Shown: one piece after another, positions 34,368-44,642 of the stretch
Layout: each line of letters opens with the position of its first letter
How positions within the stretch are numbered: the stretch's first letter is position 1
Source of the DNA: Candidatus Gastranaerophilales bacterium
Lineage (GTDB): Bacteria; Cyanobacteriota; Vampirovibrionia; Gastranaerophilales; Gastranaerophilaceae
DNA: 64,000 bases
Assembly: GCA_944327225.1 (NCBI GenBank)
Contig: CALVGZ010000006.1
Location: forward strand, 1 to 64,000
Direction of reading: 5' to 3'
Notes under the pieces: generated by a model
Databases searched by the model: none
What the model saw: only the letters and a program-made list of their open reading frames with translations
Told to the model about the DNA's origin: nothing
Program-made: the position numbers and the translations under genes

Positions 34368-36608
34368 ATGGATTATCAGGAAAAGTTTGATGAAATAAAA
34401 GAACAGTTAGTAAAGCAAAAAAGAAGCAAAGAAGACATTGAACAAATAGAGGCAGCTTACAACTGGGCGAAAGAACTTCATGAAGGACAATACAGAATTT
34501 CACAAGAACCTTATATTGTCCATCCTGTTGAAGTTGCAAAAATCCTTGTAGACTTAAAACTTGACAAAAATACAATAATTGCGGCATTCTTACATGATGT
34601 CCTTGAAGATACGGATACCACAGCCGAACAAATGGAAGAGAAATTCGGATCGGATGTTGTAAATCTCGTTCAAGGAGTAACAAAACTTGGAAAATACCAA
34701 TTTAAATCGAAAGAAGAACGACAAGCTGAAAATTTTAGAAGAATGTTCATCGCAATGGCACAAGATATAAGAATAGTTATCTTGAAGCTTGCTGATAGAT
34801 TACATAATATGCGTACTCTTTCTTTTATGGCAGTAGCAAAGCAAAAAAAAATAGCACAAGAAACGCTCGATATATTTGCACCTCTTGCAAACCGATTAGG
34901 AATGGGGAAAATAAAAGCCGAACTTGAAGATTTATCATTAAGATACCTTTATCCTGAAAAATATTATGAAATAGCAAAACTTGTCGCAGAAACAAAAACA
35001 ATGAGAGACTCGACCGTAAACTCTCTGATTGAAACAATAAAAAAAGAACTTGAAAAGCATAAAATTAAAGCAACAATAAAAGGCAGAGCAAAACATTACT
35101 ACAGTATCTATAACAAAATGAAACGCTTAAATGTTACATTTGACCAACTGTATGATATTACGGCAGTAAGAGTTATAGTTGACACAGAAGCGGAATGTTA
35201 CCAAGTACTCGGCATAATACATCAACTTTTTAAACCAATTCCGGGCAGATTTAAAGACTACATAGCTATGCCGAAAGGCAATTTATACCGTTCTTTACAC
35301 ACATCTATCATAGGAACCAAAAATAAACCTGTTGAAATACAAATCAGAACACACAAAATGCACGAAGTTGCAGAATACGGTGTTGCGGCACACTGGCGAT
35401 ATAAAGAATCAGGCTCAATAAAGGCGGACAATAAACAAGATATGCAATTTTCTTGGATGAGAAAAGTAATGGAGCTGGATAAAGATTCAACCGATGCAAA
35501 AGACTTTGTCGAAAGCGTCAAATTTGATATTTTCACAAACCAAGTATTTGTATTCACTCCAAACGGAGATGTATTTGATTTACCCCAAAATTCTACCCCC
35601 GTTGACTTTGCATACAGAATTCATACAGAAGTTGGTCATAGAACTGTAGGAGCCTTGATTAACGGAAGAATTGCTCAACTTGATACAAAATTAAAAAACG
35701 GAGATATTGTAGAAATACTGACCTCTAAACAATTTATGCCAAAAATTGACTGGCTCAATTTTGTAGTAACGAAAAACGCAAGTTCAAAAATAAGACAATG
35801 GTTTAAAAAATTCAATAGAGAAGATAATATTCAACTTGGAAAAACAAACCTTGAAATAGAGCTTACAAAAACCTGTTTTGATGAATTTACAAAAGCAGGA
35901 TTAATTGAAAAAGCCGCTCGAGAAATGAATTATAAATCAGCCGAAGATTTATATGCGGCACTCGGATACGGCGAAACCACAATTCACAAAGTCTTAAATA
36001 CTCTTAAAAAATATGAAGCACCTAAAACAAACGAAGAACTTGCAGCAAGCCAAAGCCAAAATATACAAACAAAAAAACCAAAAACCAAAAAAAATGATAT
36101 AATAGGACTCGAGGGTCTTTTATGGTCACTTGCAAAGTGTTGTTCTCCAATACCCGGTGAACCGATAATAGGTGTTATCACTCGTTCTAAAGGAGTTAGT
36201 GTTCATAGATTGGATTGCAAATGTTTATACAACATTGAACCTGAAAGAATGATTGATATACAATGGGCAGAAAACACAACCAAATCAACATATATGGCAC
36301 ATATAAGAATAGAATGTCTCGACAGAGTAGGAATTTTAAGAGATGTACTTATGAAAACAGGGGATTTGGGAATTAATATAATATACTCAAATACTTATCT
36401 AAAGGGCAGAAAATTTGGAATAATTGATCTTGGATTTGAACTTGATAATATAGAGACTCTTAAAAAAGTTATACTTGCAATACAATCAATAAATGATGTT
36501 TATTCTGTTCGAAGACTCCAACAAAAAGAAAATTTAAATCAACCCAAAAGTTCGAAGAAAAAGACTAAACACAAAAACAATTCTAACAAGGATGTAAAAA
36601 ATAAATGA
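34368..36608 (+). CDS. rel: Bifunctional (p)ppGpp synthetase/hydrolase
   Basis: A long RelA/SpoT homologue of 746 residues. The HD hydrolase site is intact (AFLHDVLEDTD, His76-Asp77). The synthetase domain has GRAKHYYSIYNKMKR, YDITAVRVIVDT, YRSLHTSIIG and VEIQIRTHKMHE. RFKD in PGRFKDYIAMP is the RxKD form linked with bifunctional enzymes. TGS (VFVFTPNGDVFDLP), a zinc-finger-like CCSPIPGEPIIG segment and a C-terminal ACT domain follow. ATG 34368 is preferred over the in-frame TTG at 34353, which overlaps the -10 box. The last bases overlap ribF. Confidence 0.96.
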   Translation: MDYQEKFDEIKEQLVKQKRSKEDIEQIEAAYNWAKELHEGQYRISQEPYIVHPVEVAKILVDLKLDKNTIIAAFLHDVLEDTDTTAEQMEEKFGSDVVNLVQGVTKLGKYQFKSKEERQAENFRRMFIAMAQDIRIVILKLADRLHNMRTLSFMAVAKQKKIAQETLDIFAPLANRLGMGKIKAELEDLSLRYLYPEKYYEIAKLVAETKTMRDSTVNSLIETIKKELEKHKIKATIKGRAKHYYSIYNKMKRLNVTFDQLYDITAVRVIVDTEAECYQVLGIIHQLFKPIPGRFKDYIAMPKGNLYRSLHTSIIGTKNKPVEIQIRTHKMHEVAEYGVAAHWRYKESGSIKADNKQDMQFSWMRKVMELDKDSTDAKDFVESVKFDIFTNQVFVFTPNGDVFDLPQNSTPVDFAYRIHTEVGHRTVGALINGRIAQLDTKLKNGDIVEILTSKQFMPKIDWLNFVVTKNASSKIRQWFKKFNREDNIQLGKTNLEIELTKTCFDEFTKAGLIEKAAREMNYKSAEDLYAALGYGETTIHKVLNTLKKYEAPKTNEELAASQSQNIQTKKPKTKKNDIIGLEGLLWSLAKCCSPIPGEPIIGVITRSKGVSVHRLDCKCLYNIEPERMIDIQWAENTTKSTYMAHIRIECLDRVGILRDVLMKTGDLGINIIYSNTYLKGRKFGIIDLGFELDNIETLKKVILAIQSINDVYSVRRLQQKENLNQPKSSKKKTKHKNNSNKDVKNK

Positions 36609-37528
36609 AAATTTTTCATGAAATAACTGAAGATAAAAAAAAGCTCGCCCTTGCCCTGGGGTTTTTTGACGGTGTGCATATAGGACATAAAAAAATCTTA
36701 ACAACTTTAGTCCAACAAGCAAAATTAAAAGGAATTCCCTCGGCTGTCGTAACTTTTGATGATAATCCAGCAAACTATTTTAGTGATGAAAAAATCCCTG
36801 CCATACAAAGTTTTAAAGATAAAGAACTAATAATGAGTTCACTCGGAATAGATTATCTTTATGAATTAAACTTTGGACAATATAAAGACTTAAATGCTCA
36901 TGATTACCTTGCAAATGTAATAGTAAAAAGTTTTGAACCGGAAATTATAGTCGTAGGCTACAACCACACTTTCGGAAAAGAAAAAAGCGGAAATCCGGAA
37001 TTTTTAAAAGATTATGCAACAAATTATAATTATGAATGTATAATTGTACCCGAATATAAATATAAAGACAAAGAAACCGTAAGTTCAACAGAGATAAGAA
37101 AAAGAATTTTATACGGACATTTAAACGCAGTACATGCACTTTTAGGAAGATATTTTTCAGTCAGAAATTCAGTTATAAAAGGAGATAAAACCGCAAGAAT
37201 GTTGGGATATCCAACAGCAAATCTTGTTTGGCCAAACAGTATGATAAAACTTCCGTACGGTGTATATTACGGATTTGTGCAAGCAGAATCAAAAATGAAT
37301 CCGGCACTTATTTCATGGGGAACAAAACCAACGCTTACTGATGGCACAAACGAAGTTTTAGAAGCACACTTGTACGATTTTGACGAAAATATATACGGCA
37401 AAATTATAAATGTGGTGTTTGTCAAAAAAATAAGAGATGAGGAAGACTTTAAAAATATAAGAGTCTTAAAAACCCAACTTCAAAAAGATTATAGTGCATT
37501 TGAAAAGTGGGCAAGATTAATGAAATAA
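36605..37528 (+). CDS. ribF: Bifunctional riboflavin kinase/FAD synthetase
   Basis: Makes FMN from riboflavin and then FAD. The N-terminal adenylyltransferase domain has ALGFFDGVHIGHKKIL and later VSSTEIRKRI; the C-terminal kinase domain (from about residue 185) has MLGYPTANLVWP, YGVYYGFV and LEAHLYDFDENIYGK. The length (307) is normal. The start overlaps the rel stop codon (ATGA), so it is translated by coupling from the rel message. Confidence 0.95.
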   Translation: MKIFHEITEDKKKLALALGFFDGVHIGHKKILTTLVQQAKLKGIPSAVVTFDDNPANYFSDEKIPAIQSFKDKELIMSSLGIDYLYELNFGQYKDLNAHDYLANVIVKSFEPEIIVVGYNHTFGKEKSGNPEFLKDYATNYNYECIIVPEYKYKDKETVSSTEIRKRILYGHLNAVHALLGRYFSVRNSVIKGDKTARMLGYPTANLVWPNSMIKLPYGVYYGFVQAESKMNPALISWGTKPTLTDGTNEVLEAHLYDFDENIYGKIINVVFVKKIRDEEDFKNIRVLKTQLQKDYSAFEKWARLMK

Positions 37529-37818
37529 ATTAGTAAAAAATAATACTGTTAACACATAATTTAAAAGCATAAAATAAAAAATTCTTTTTAAACCAATCAT
37601 ATTAAAAACAATAATTTAAAATATATTTAATAAAATCAGTAAAGTAACTATGTAAATTTTATTAATTTAAATATTTACTTTTTTTTGCTTGCATGTTACT
37701 TTAATCCTTGCGTCTAAAATTCTGTATTGTTAAGAATTTAAAATTTTTTTTCAAAAAATGTCAAAAAAACTTATTTATAAGTTTTTACTTGTTTGTGTTC
37801 CAAAGGAGAAAAGACTTA
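37529..37818. other. AT-rich leader region of the membrane-protein pair
   Basis: Very AT-rich sequence with no gene. TTGCTTGCATG near 37685 may belong to the promoter of the downstream pair, but I see no clear -10 box. A TTG-started extension of the next gene (from 37708) is open but unlikely to be translated. Confidence 0.4.
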
Positions 37819-38838
37819 GTGAAAATTTCAAGTGTAAATAGTATCAATATTGAACAAAATAAAGACTTTAATAATAAAAAAAACGTGCCTTTCAAAAGTG
37901 GAGTAGATAAACTAGTCAATTTTTGGCAATTTGTTGATAATGGCGGAAGAGCATTACAATTTACAGTAGAAGATATGTTCGGAACAAATTTTCCAAGAAC
38001 ATATAAAGGTGCTATGGCGGGATATAAATATACAGGAAAAGTTAATATTCCAGCACTTTTACAAGAAGCAATAAGAGAATTTTTAACAGGACCAACTATG
38101 TGCATAACTCCCGTTGCTGTTTTAGCACTTGCTAAAAAATCAGGTAAAACCGCAAATACTCATATAGAAAACATTGAAAACTTGTCATACCTGATGAAAC
38201 AGGCAGCTAAACAAGGAAATTCCATAAACCAAGATAATTTCTTAAAAACAGTAATCAAAGATTTAATCACCAAAACATCAGGCAAAGAGGCAGTCAATGA
38301 TGATATTGATACGCTTTTAAAAGCATTAAAAGAATATAAAGAAAAAGCAAGTGGTCTAAGCAGCAAAGAATTTCTTAAGAAAACAGGTAAAAAAGCTGCA
38401 AAAAAAGATGTTTCATCAGCTTTAGAAAACTTACAAACAACATTTGAAAGCATTATAAAAAGAACAAAAGACAACTTTAAAAACACTGATTTCACTCAGG
38501 TTAAATATTCAATCAATGAATCAAGACAAGGTTCAACCAACTTCAAAAATTATGTTGAATATATTGACGCCTACATTCAGGATTTTGCAAAAAGATTTAG
38601 TAAAGACGGGCTTCTTAACGCAACACAAGAAAATATTTCAAAATTCAAATCTTTATTCATGGGAAAACGTATTATCACCATTGCTTCCATGTTTGCAATT
38701 ACAGGCTTCCTAATGTCATTTATACCCAAGATATATACCCTTGCATCAGGAGGAATCAACCCCAATGCATCAGCTATATATAAAGAAGCAGACAAAAATA
38801 AACAAAAAAACGAGGTAGCAAATGATATCAATAAATAA
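37819..38838 (+). CDS. Membrane-associated protein, lineage-type family
   Basis: I choose the GTG at 37819: AAAGGAG lies 10 bases upstream and the product (339 residues) opens KISSVNSINIEQNKDF and then NVPFKSG. It contains QEAIREFLTGPTMCITPVAV, which matches KAIEEFGTGALWLFGIPAFK of the protein at 24065, a long charged helical middle, and a C-terminal membrane helix followed by IPKIYTLASGG. Its end overlaps the next gene by 17 bases, and that gene has the same tail design, so the two products may form a complex. Function unknown. Confidence 0.7.
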   Translation: MKISSVNSINIEQNKDFNNKKNVPFKSGVDKLVNFWQFVDNGGRALQFTVEDMFGTNFPRTYKGAMAGYKYTGKVNIPALLQEAIREFLTGPTMCITPVAVLALAKKSGKTANTHIENIENLSYLMKQAAKQGNSINQDNFLKTVIKDLITKTSGKEAVNDDIDTLLKALKEYKEKASGLSSKEFLKKTGKKAAKKDVSSALENLQTTFESIIKRTKDNFKNTDFTQVKYSINESRQGSTNFKNYVEYIDAYIQDFAKRFSKDGLLNATQENISKFKSLFMGKRIITIASMFAITGFLMSFIPKIYTLASGGINPNASAIYKEADKNKQKNEVANDINK

Positions 38839-39994
38839 GCTATCCTCAAATTCATTGGCTCAAGGTGTTACAAAAAAATTAGATTCTATTTGCATGGCAA
38901 TAGGAAGCAAATTAAGCAATACTCTTGAAAAAACTCCAAATAAAGACAAATTCATCTCAAAATTTTTAAGGGTAGTTGAACCAACAGGAGCTAACAACTC
39001 TTTTGTAACTCTGGCAGCCCTAATGATAGGAACAGTTATTATTCCAAGAGTCAAAACAGCAGCAAAAAGAAATCCCAACAACAAGGAAGCAACAAGAGAT
39101 GAAATAAAAGAAATTCTCTTTAGAGATTGTCAAACAGTCCTTATCATATTGTTTGCACTTAAATCTATGAATTCACTTATTGCAGGTGCTGCAACCAAGC
39201 TAAAAGGACTCCCGATGATAAACAAACCCTACGAAGTTTTATCTAACAATAAAGAAGGATTAAAAGGTTTTGCACAAAAAGGGAAGGAACTTATTAAACA
39301 TCCTCTTAAAAAACTGAAAAAAATAGGAAATAATTTACTAAATACAATCAACCCGACAGGTGGCGTAATAGCTCTTGGTAATGATGAGTTTATTTCAAAA
39401 TATTCACACTATTCTTCTGTTGACGAAATAAAAAACCTTATTGATTCAATACCATCTCAAGGCGGAAACAAAAATAAAGTCTTTAATATGATAATGGATT
39501 CTATAATCCAAAGTCAAAAAGCAATTCTTGAAGGAAATGGAAAAACAGAAGGTCTTATCGCAGAATCAGGTAAAACCGCTAACAAAAACGGTTCGATACT
39601 TAGTGAAACGCAGAAAAAAATAAAAAATGCAACAGAAATAAAAAAAGCCTTTGAAGCTTTAAAAGAAAAAGGTTATGAAGCGTTCAAAGAAGCTCAACTA
39701 GATCAAAGAGAACAGGATGTTTTAGTTAACTTCTTCAAAAATAAGGATAATACTCTTGTTAAAGAAGCCAAAAGATTGACTGCTGTACTAAAAACAATGG
39801 CACTTGCAATTGAAACCATATATCTTGGTTTTGGGCTTCCGGCATTAAACCAAAAAAGGCTTGAAAGAAAATATTTAAAAAATAATCCCAATTTCAAAAA
39901 CAAACATAACAGAAGAAGAAATAATGATGATTCAACAATAAATAAACCCGTAAAGCCTCACGAAATAAAGCTCTATCATAAATTTTTAAAATAA
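38822..39994 (+). CDS. Membrane-associated protein, partner of the preceding gene
   Basis: A 390-residue basic protein. It has a hydrophobic patch near residues 55-72 (NSFVTLAALMIGTVIIP), another at FRDCQTVLIILFALKSMNSL, a lysine-rich helical middle, and a last hydrophobic helix followed by GLPALNQKRLERKYLKNN. This layout parallels the proteins at 24065 and 37819. GAGG precedes the ATG inside the end of the preceding gene. It ends with a strongly basic, asparagine-rich tail. No named family is recognised. Confidence 0.7.
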   Translation: MISINKLSSNSLAQGVTKKLDSICMAIGSKLSNTLEKTPNKDKFISKFLRVVEPTGANNSFVTLAALMIGTVIIPRVKTAAKRNPNNKEATRDEIKEILFRDCQTVLIILFALKSMNSLIAGAATKLKGLPMINKPYEVLSNNKEGLKGFAQKGKELIKHPLKKLKKIGNNLLNTINPTGGVIALGNDEFISKYSHYSSVDEIKNLIDSIPSQGGNKNKVFNMIMDSIIQSQKAILEGNGKTEGLIAESGKTANKNGSILSETQKKIKNATEIKKAFEALKEKGYEAFKEAQLDQREQDVLVNFFKNKDNTLVKEAKRLTAVLKTMALAIETIYLGFGLPALNQKRLERKYLKNNPNFKNKHNRRRNNDDSTINKPVKPHEIKLYHKFLK

Positions 39995-40026
39995 TTAAGA
40001 CATATTCTTTTTTTCATTTGTCTTAA
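39995..40026. repeat. Inverted repeat upstream of dedA
   Basis: TTAAGACA (39995-40002) and TGTCTTAA (40019-40026) with a T-rich 16-base loop. There is no T-run after it on the plus strand, so it is a weak terminator candidate or a protein-binding site. Confidence 0.4.
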
Positions 40027-40068
40027 ATTGACAATTATTATAAAATTAAAGACAAAAGAGGAGAGAAA

Positions 40069-40689
40069 ATGATTACAACAATACTTACGGCAATTATAGA
40101 CTGGATTCAAAATGTTATAACAAATATGGGCCCTTGGGGAATAGCACTTTTAATGGCAATAGAATCATGTAACATTCCGCTACCCTCCGAAGCAATACTA
40201 CCCTTTGCGGGATATATGGTAACCAAAGGTGCTTTTTCAATTCATACGGCAGCTATATACGGAGCTATAGGCTGCGTATTAGGCTCAATTCCTTCATACT
40301 ATATAGGTTATTTTGGAGGAAGAAAATTTGTGGAAAAATACGGAAAATATTTTCTTGTATCCCGTCATGACCTGGAAGTTGCAGACAAATGGGTTGAAAA
40401 GTATGGCGACTGGTCATTCTTTATATGCAGAATGCTGCCTGTAGTCAGAACATTCATTTCTTTACCTGCAGGGATTTTAAGAGCTAAAAAAAGATTCTTT
40501 TTTACATTTACTTTTTTTGGTTCGCTGATTTGGAGCTATTTACTTGTGTATACAGGGGTTAAACTTGGAGAAAATACCGAAGCACTTAAACACATTTGGC
40601 ACAAATTCGATGCTATAATTATATTTATTTGTTTACTTCTTGGAATAATTTATATTTGGCATCATTTTAAAAATTTAAAAAATTCATAA
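40069..40689 (+). CDS. DedA-family membrane protein
   Basis: A 206-residue polytopic membrane protein with the family signatures ESCNIPLPSEAILPFAGYM (with the conserved glutamates and prolines), IGYFGGRKFVEKYGKYF and FICRMLPVVRTFISLPAG. DedA proteins act in lipid-carrier recycling or scrambling; members are implicated in undecaprenyl phosphate or phospholipid transport. GAGGAGAG precedes the ATG. The surrounding genes are unrelated in function. Confidence 0.92.
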   Translation: MITTILTAIIDWIQNVITNMGPWGIALLMAIESCNIPLPSEAILPFAGYMVTKGAFSIHTAAIYGAIGCVLGSIPSYYIGYFGGRKFVEKYGKYFLVSRHDLEVADKWVEKYGDWSFFICRMLPVVRTFISLPAGILRAKKRFFFTFTFFGSLIWSYLLVYTGVKLGENTEALKHIWHKFDAIIIFICLLLGIIYIWHHFKNLKNS

Positions 40690-40763
40690 AAATTAACATA
40701 ATTCAGAAATAACTCAAGTATATGACCTTTTGTGCCGAAAATATAGTCAAAAGGTATTTATGG

Positions 40764-43700
40764 ATGGCTGGATTTGATATAAAAAAATTCAAAGAGCAAC
40801 AATTAAAAGCACTTAAAAGACTACAAAACAATCCTAAAAGCACTTCTAAAGTTTTTAGTTCTAAAATTGAACTTAGCAACAGCATTTTTGAAGATACGAT
40901 ACAAAATATCACAGAATCAAATAATCCCCTCATTCAAAGTCTAAACGAACAACTACAAAATGCAGGGTACGAAACAAAAGATATTCTAACCATACTGGAT
41001 AGCGATCAAGATGGCAGATTGACAAGCGAAGAAATGAGCTACCTAAGTAATCTTGACGGGGATGATAAGCTAACAAGCGATGATTTTGAAAAATTTATTG
41101 AAGAAGCAACATCTAAAGAAACACAAGAGGCAATTTTAAATATAGAAGCTGACGCGGCTTCAATTGAACAATTACGGGAAATAGCAAGCAAATATACTCA
41201 AAGAGAAGACTTAACCCCTGAAGAATATTGTCAAATAATTACAATTAATCAATTGGAAAATGTTTTTAAAAATACTTATTCGAAATATACAGATCAACTT
41301 GATACCGAAGGTTGGATTGATGATGTGTATAACGGATTAAAAAACCTGACCGGATTAGGAATAACAAGAGAGATGGTTGAAGCGGAATTTAACAGCCATT
41401 TTAATACCACAAAAGCATTAAGTGCAATTATAAACCAAGACTACGAAACATCCGATGAAATATTAAAAGAAGAATTTATAAGAAAAGTTAATGAAGAAAG
41501 CGAAGGAAATGTAATAAAACAATTTTACGCATTTATAGAATACTTCCAAGATGAAGATATTGCTATAGAAAAATTCAATGATTTTATGGCACAATCTATT
41601 AACTATACACTCACACCAACATTTATAGAAGTAGGTAAAACTGAAGATGGAGATTATTTAATTACCATAGGTGGAAATGAACCTGAAAAAATAAGCGATA
41701 TAGAAAATGCCGGAATGGCACCATCACTAAATTTCTGGCGTAAACTTGATGAAAATACAATAACAGATGAAAATTTTTATAGCTCCGGAATTAGTAGAGA
41801 TTTTGAATCTGTATATAAATATTTAACAGGTGCCGAATACAATCCCGAGTATATAGAAGACTATATTCAAAAAAATTATATGTATTCAACAGCAAACATG
41901 GGATATTATTCTGCATATCAAATGCAAGAAATACTTAGTGAAAAACCGGTTGAAGAAATATTTGCTGAATTTTTAAATTTAAACAACGGAGATATAAATA
42001 GTGCAATAGAATCATTTAATAATTATTATGATTCAATTCTAAACGGTAAAGATTCAAAAGATCTTATATTAAAAAATGCGGGCTCTGAAGGAACAATATC
42101 GTCGGTCGAAGTAAGACTTAATCAACAAGGTGAAATCGAATATGTAATGAAAATCGAACCTGACAAAAATTTTGCATATTTAATATATACCATGGGTAAT
42201 TACAACGAAGAAAATGGAACCGCAGAAATAGTATACAACCCTTCAAAGCTTGCAGAACTTGCAGAAGAAAAAAATTACAAGGCACTTTCCGATTATACAG
42301 ACCTTTCAAACATATTTGAAATTTCATTAAATCAAATAAATCAAAGTGTTAAATCAAATAATATACTATGTAACAGATATGCAGAAAGCTTCGAAGAAGC
42401 TAATGGATTATCACTTGAAGAAGTTTCAAATCAATATTTTGAATCATACAGCAGAACATTAGGAGATAGCGATCTTCAGAATATACTAAATAGTTATATT
42501 AACGATATGGATAGTTACGCAGATAAGTTATCTGCAATTATTTCTATCGGGTCAATAGGTCTAAGCTTTATTTGTCCGGCTTTTGGTATAGGAGCCTTGG
42601 TCGGAGCCGGAATAGACAACGCTATTGACGGGATAAACATGGCAACCAATTCAACCAAAGACGACTGGAATTCGTGGATACAAGAGACAGTATTCGAAGC
42701 AACAATGATTGCAGTAGGTATGGGAATAGGTAAACAAGCAAGTCAAATCGGATCAAATGCTAAAAACATGCTTCTTGGAAAGGGATTGAGTTTAAAATCC
42801 GCTTCAATAGCAGGAACGGCCGTCGAAACATTAACCGATGTCGGACTGAGTATGGGAGCAGATTATCTTATAACGGGAGACTTTAACTTAAATGGAAACA
42901 GTTTTGCCGGATTTCTAGATATTATTAGCGGCATTAGGGGATACAAAGCTTTAGCATCAATTTATAGTGATAGTTACACATACGAAGCCGATGAAATTCT
43001 TGAAGGATTTGTATCAGACGCAGCGGAACCTCAAAAGCTTCTTGAAGACGGAACACCAAGAGGTGTTTCAACAGAATACATAGAAGGGTCATTTGTCGAA
43101 GGAGATGATACAATAAGTAGCGATGTTATTGAAACAATAACATACCCCAACTACAGACAAAATGACGTAATATATGTAGAACCACAAAAACAACTAACAG
43201 AAAAAATTACTATATCACCCGAAGATTTGTCCGCAAAAATGAAAGATTTTGGTACAGATGCCGAACTAGTGAGAGAAACTAACCCATACACATATTATGC
43301 TACCAAATCATACAATGATGCAATACAAAAAGCCATAAATGAAGGAAGACCTGTAAGTTTAGATAATATTTTAGCAGCAGAAGATGTAATAGCCAAAGGA
43401 GATACATATACACAAATAGAAGATTTTGCCAGCCAACTCGCCGAGGAGCATTCAAGCGGTACATACACAGTAGATACTTTGAGCGAAATAGCGGAACATC
43501 TCGGTTTTGAAATTAGTGGAGATATTTCTAAAAATAGTAACGGAATTTATACAGCAAACGCAGACTCGGCAACTATCACCGCAAGGGCAAAAGGAACCGA
43601 TTCAATTTTAAGTAAACTAAAAAATAAAATACTCGATTTAAAAACCGAAGTTCCGGAAAGTATAACAGATGCAAAAGCACTCGTTGGAGACAGCCAAGGT

Positions 43701-44642
43701 GTAAGAATAATAATTCAAACTGAAAAAATTACAAGCGATACAATATCAAAATTAGATATTCCGGGACTTGAAAAACAAGATGCCGAACTATTAGGCAAAT
43801 ATTTAGAAGGAAATTTAACTGATATACCAAAAGAAAAAATTGAATTTTTTAAAAGCATTGAAAAAGATGTATGCAGTAGTCTTGCAGAAATGCAGGCACA
43901 AAGTTTTGTCGATAATTTATGCGAAAGCATAATTGATGGTGACATAATAATTAGTGAAATAAACAATTATTCCGGTCCGGATGGAATCCCATATTTAAGT
44001 GCAACCCAAATTGAAAAAATACAAAAAGCTTATGCACAATGGTACCAAGAAATATATGAATTTACGGTTAATAATCCCGGCAAAAATCAATATGAAATCA
44101 GATTAGACGAAAACAATGTACCTTATTTATTTGATACCATCTCTCAAACAAAATTCATGAAGGAAATACCGACCAAAAGTGCAACAATAACTACAAATAA
44201 TAAAGGTATTAAAACTAGCGGGTACACAGGAGCTCAATTTAATATTGTAAATTCTTTCGGTCAACAAACCGAACTTCAATTTAGAGGAAGTGTTTTAAAT
44301 CAAACTGCAGAAACAGAACATATAATTTATGATATAATGAATGATAAAGAAACCGTATCCGGTCAAATATATGATGACTTAAGAGATGCATTAGGAAAAA
44401 TAAGTCAAATTGATTCAAGCAACGGGAATACTCAACTAATAGATGAATTTCAACGGTACTATAATGACATATATATAGCAAGCAGAAAACAAGAACTTGG
44501 TTTAAAAGTTGAATTACCCGATATAAAAGATTATACTTTGTTAATATCAAACTTGACAAATGAAGAAATTTACACAATAAGTCTAGAAGGCGTTTTAGAT
44601 TTACACGCAAGAGTTGAGGCAATGAAACATGCAAATAAATAA
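40764..44642 (+). CDS. 1292-residue protein with EF-hand, hydrophobic core and C-terminal RelA/SpoT-type domain
   Basis: ATG 40764 follows AAAAGG by 9 bases; an upstream ATG (40722) lacks a ribosome-binding site. An EF-hand loop is at Asp79-Glu90 (DSDQDGRLTSEE), with a degenerate second one after it. A glycine-rich hydrophobic stretch lies at about 588-615 and another near 650. The C-terminal 360 residues resemble RelA/SpoT nucleotidyltransferases: RAKGTDSILSKLKNKI (from Arg941), GDSQGVRIII (Asp976, Arg981), SGYTGAQFNIV (Tyr1154), TELQFRG (Glu1170, Gln1172, Arg1174) and AETEHIIYD (His1186). No hydrolase domain is attached. This plan resembles secreted effectors with a toxic tail more than a housekeeping ppGpp enzyme. 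The next gene overlaps its end by 14 bases. Confidence 0.7.
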   Translation: MAGFDIKKFKEQQLKALKRLQNNPKSTSKVFSSKIELSNSIFEDTIQNITESNNPLIQSLNEQLQNAGYETKDILTILDSDQDGRLTSEEMSYLSNLDGDDKLTSDDFEKFIEEATSKETQEAILNIEADAASIEQLREIASKYTQREDLTPEEYCQIITINQLENVFKNTYSKYTDQLDTEGWIDDVYNGLKNLTGLGITREMVEAEFNSHFNTTKALSAIINQDYETSDEILKEEFIRKVNEESEGNVIKQFYAFIEYFQDEDIAIEKFNDFMAQSINYTLTPTFIEVGKTEDGDYLITIGGNEPEKISDIENAGMAPSLNFWRKLDENTITDENFYSSGISRDFESVYKYLTGAEYNPEYIEDYIQKNYMYSTANMGYYSAYQMQEILSEKPVEEIFAEFLNLNNGDINSAIESFNNYYDSILNGKDSKDLILKNAGSEGTISSVEVRLNQQGEIEYVMKIEPDKNFAYLIYTMGNYNEENGTAEIVYNPSKLAELAEEKNYKALSDYTDLSNIFEISLNQINQSVKSNNILCNRYAESFEEANGLSLEEVSNQYFESYSRTLGDSDLQNILNSYINDMDSYADKLSAIISIGSIGLSFICPAFGIGALVGAGIDNAIDGINMATNSTKDDWNSWIQETVFEATMIAVGMGIGKQASQIGSNAKNMLLGKGLSLKSASIAGTAVETLTDVGLSMGADYLITGDFNLNGNSFAGFLDIISGIRGYKALASIYSDSYTYEADEILEGFVSDAAEPQKLLEDGTPRGVSTEYIEGSFVEGDDTISSDVIETITYPNYRQNDVIYVEPQKQLTEKITISPEDLSAKMKDFGTDAELVRETNPYTYYATKSYNDAIQKAINEGRPVSLDNILAAEDVIAKGDTYTQIEDFASQLAEEHSSGTYTVDTLSEIAEHLGFEISGDISKNSNGIYTANADSATITARAKGTDSILSKLKNKILDLKTEVPESITDAKALVGDSQGVRIIIQTEKITSDTISKLDIPGLEKQDAELLGKYLEGNLTDIPKEKIEFFKSIEKDVCSSLAEMQAQSFVDNLCESIIDGDIIISEINNYSGPDGIPYLSATQIEKIQKAYAQWYQEIYEFTVNNPGKNQYEIRLDENNVPYLFDTISQTKFMKEIPTKSATITTNNKGIKTSGYTGAQFNIVNSFGQQTELQFRGSVLNQTAETEHIIYDIMNDKETVSGQIYDDLRDALGKISQIDSSNGNTQLIDEFQRYYNDIYIASRKQELGLKVELPDIKDYTLLISNLTNEEIYTISLEGVLDLHARVEAMKHANK

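Noticed and set aside
40028-40046. TTGACA upstream of dedA as a strong promoter
   Set aside because: TAAAAT is only 7 bases further on and no -10 box exists at 16-18 bases.
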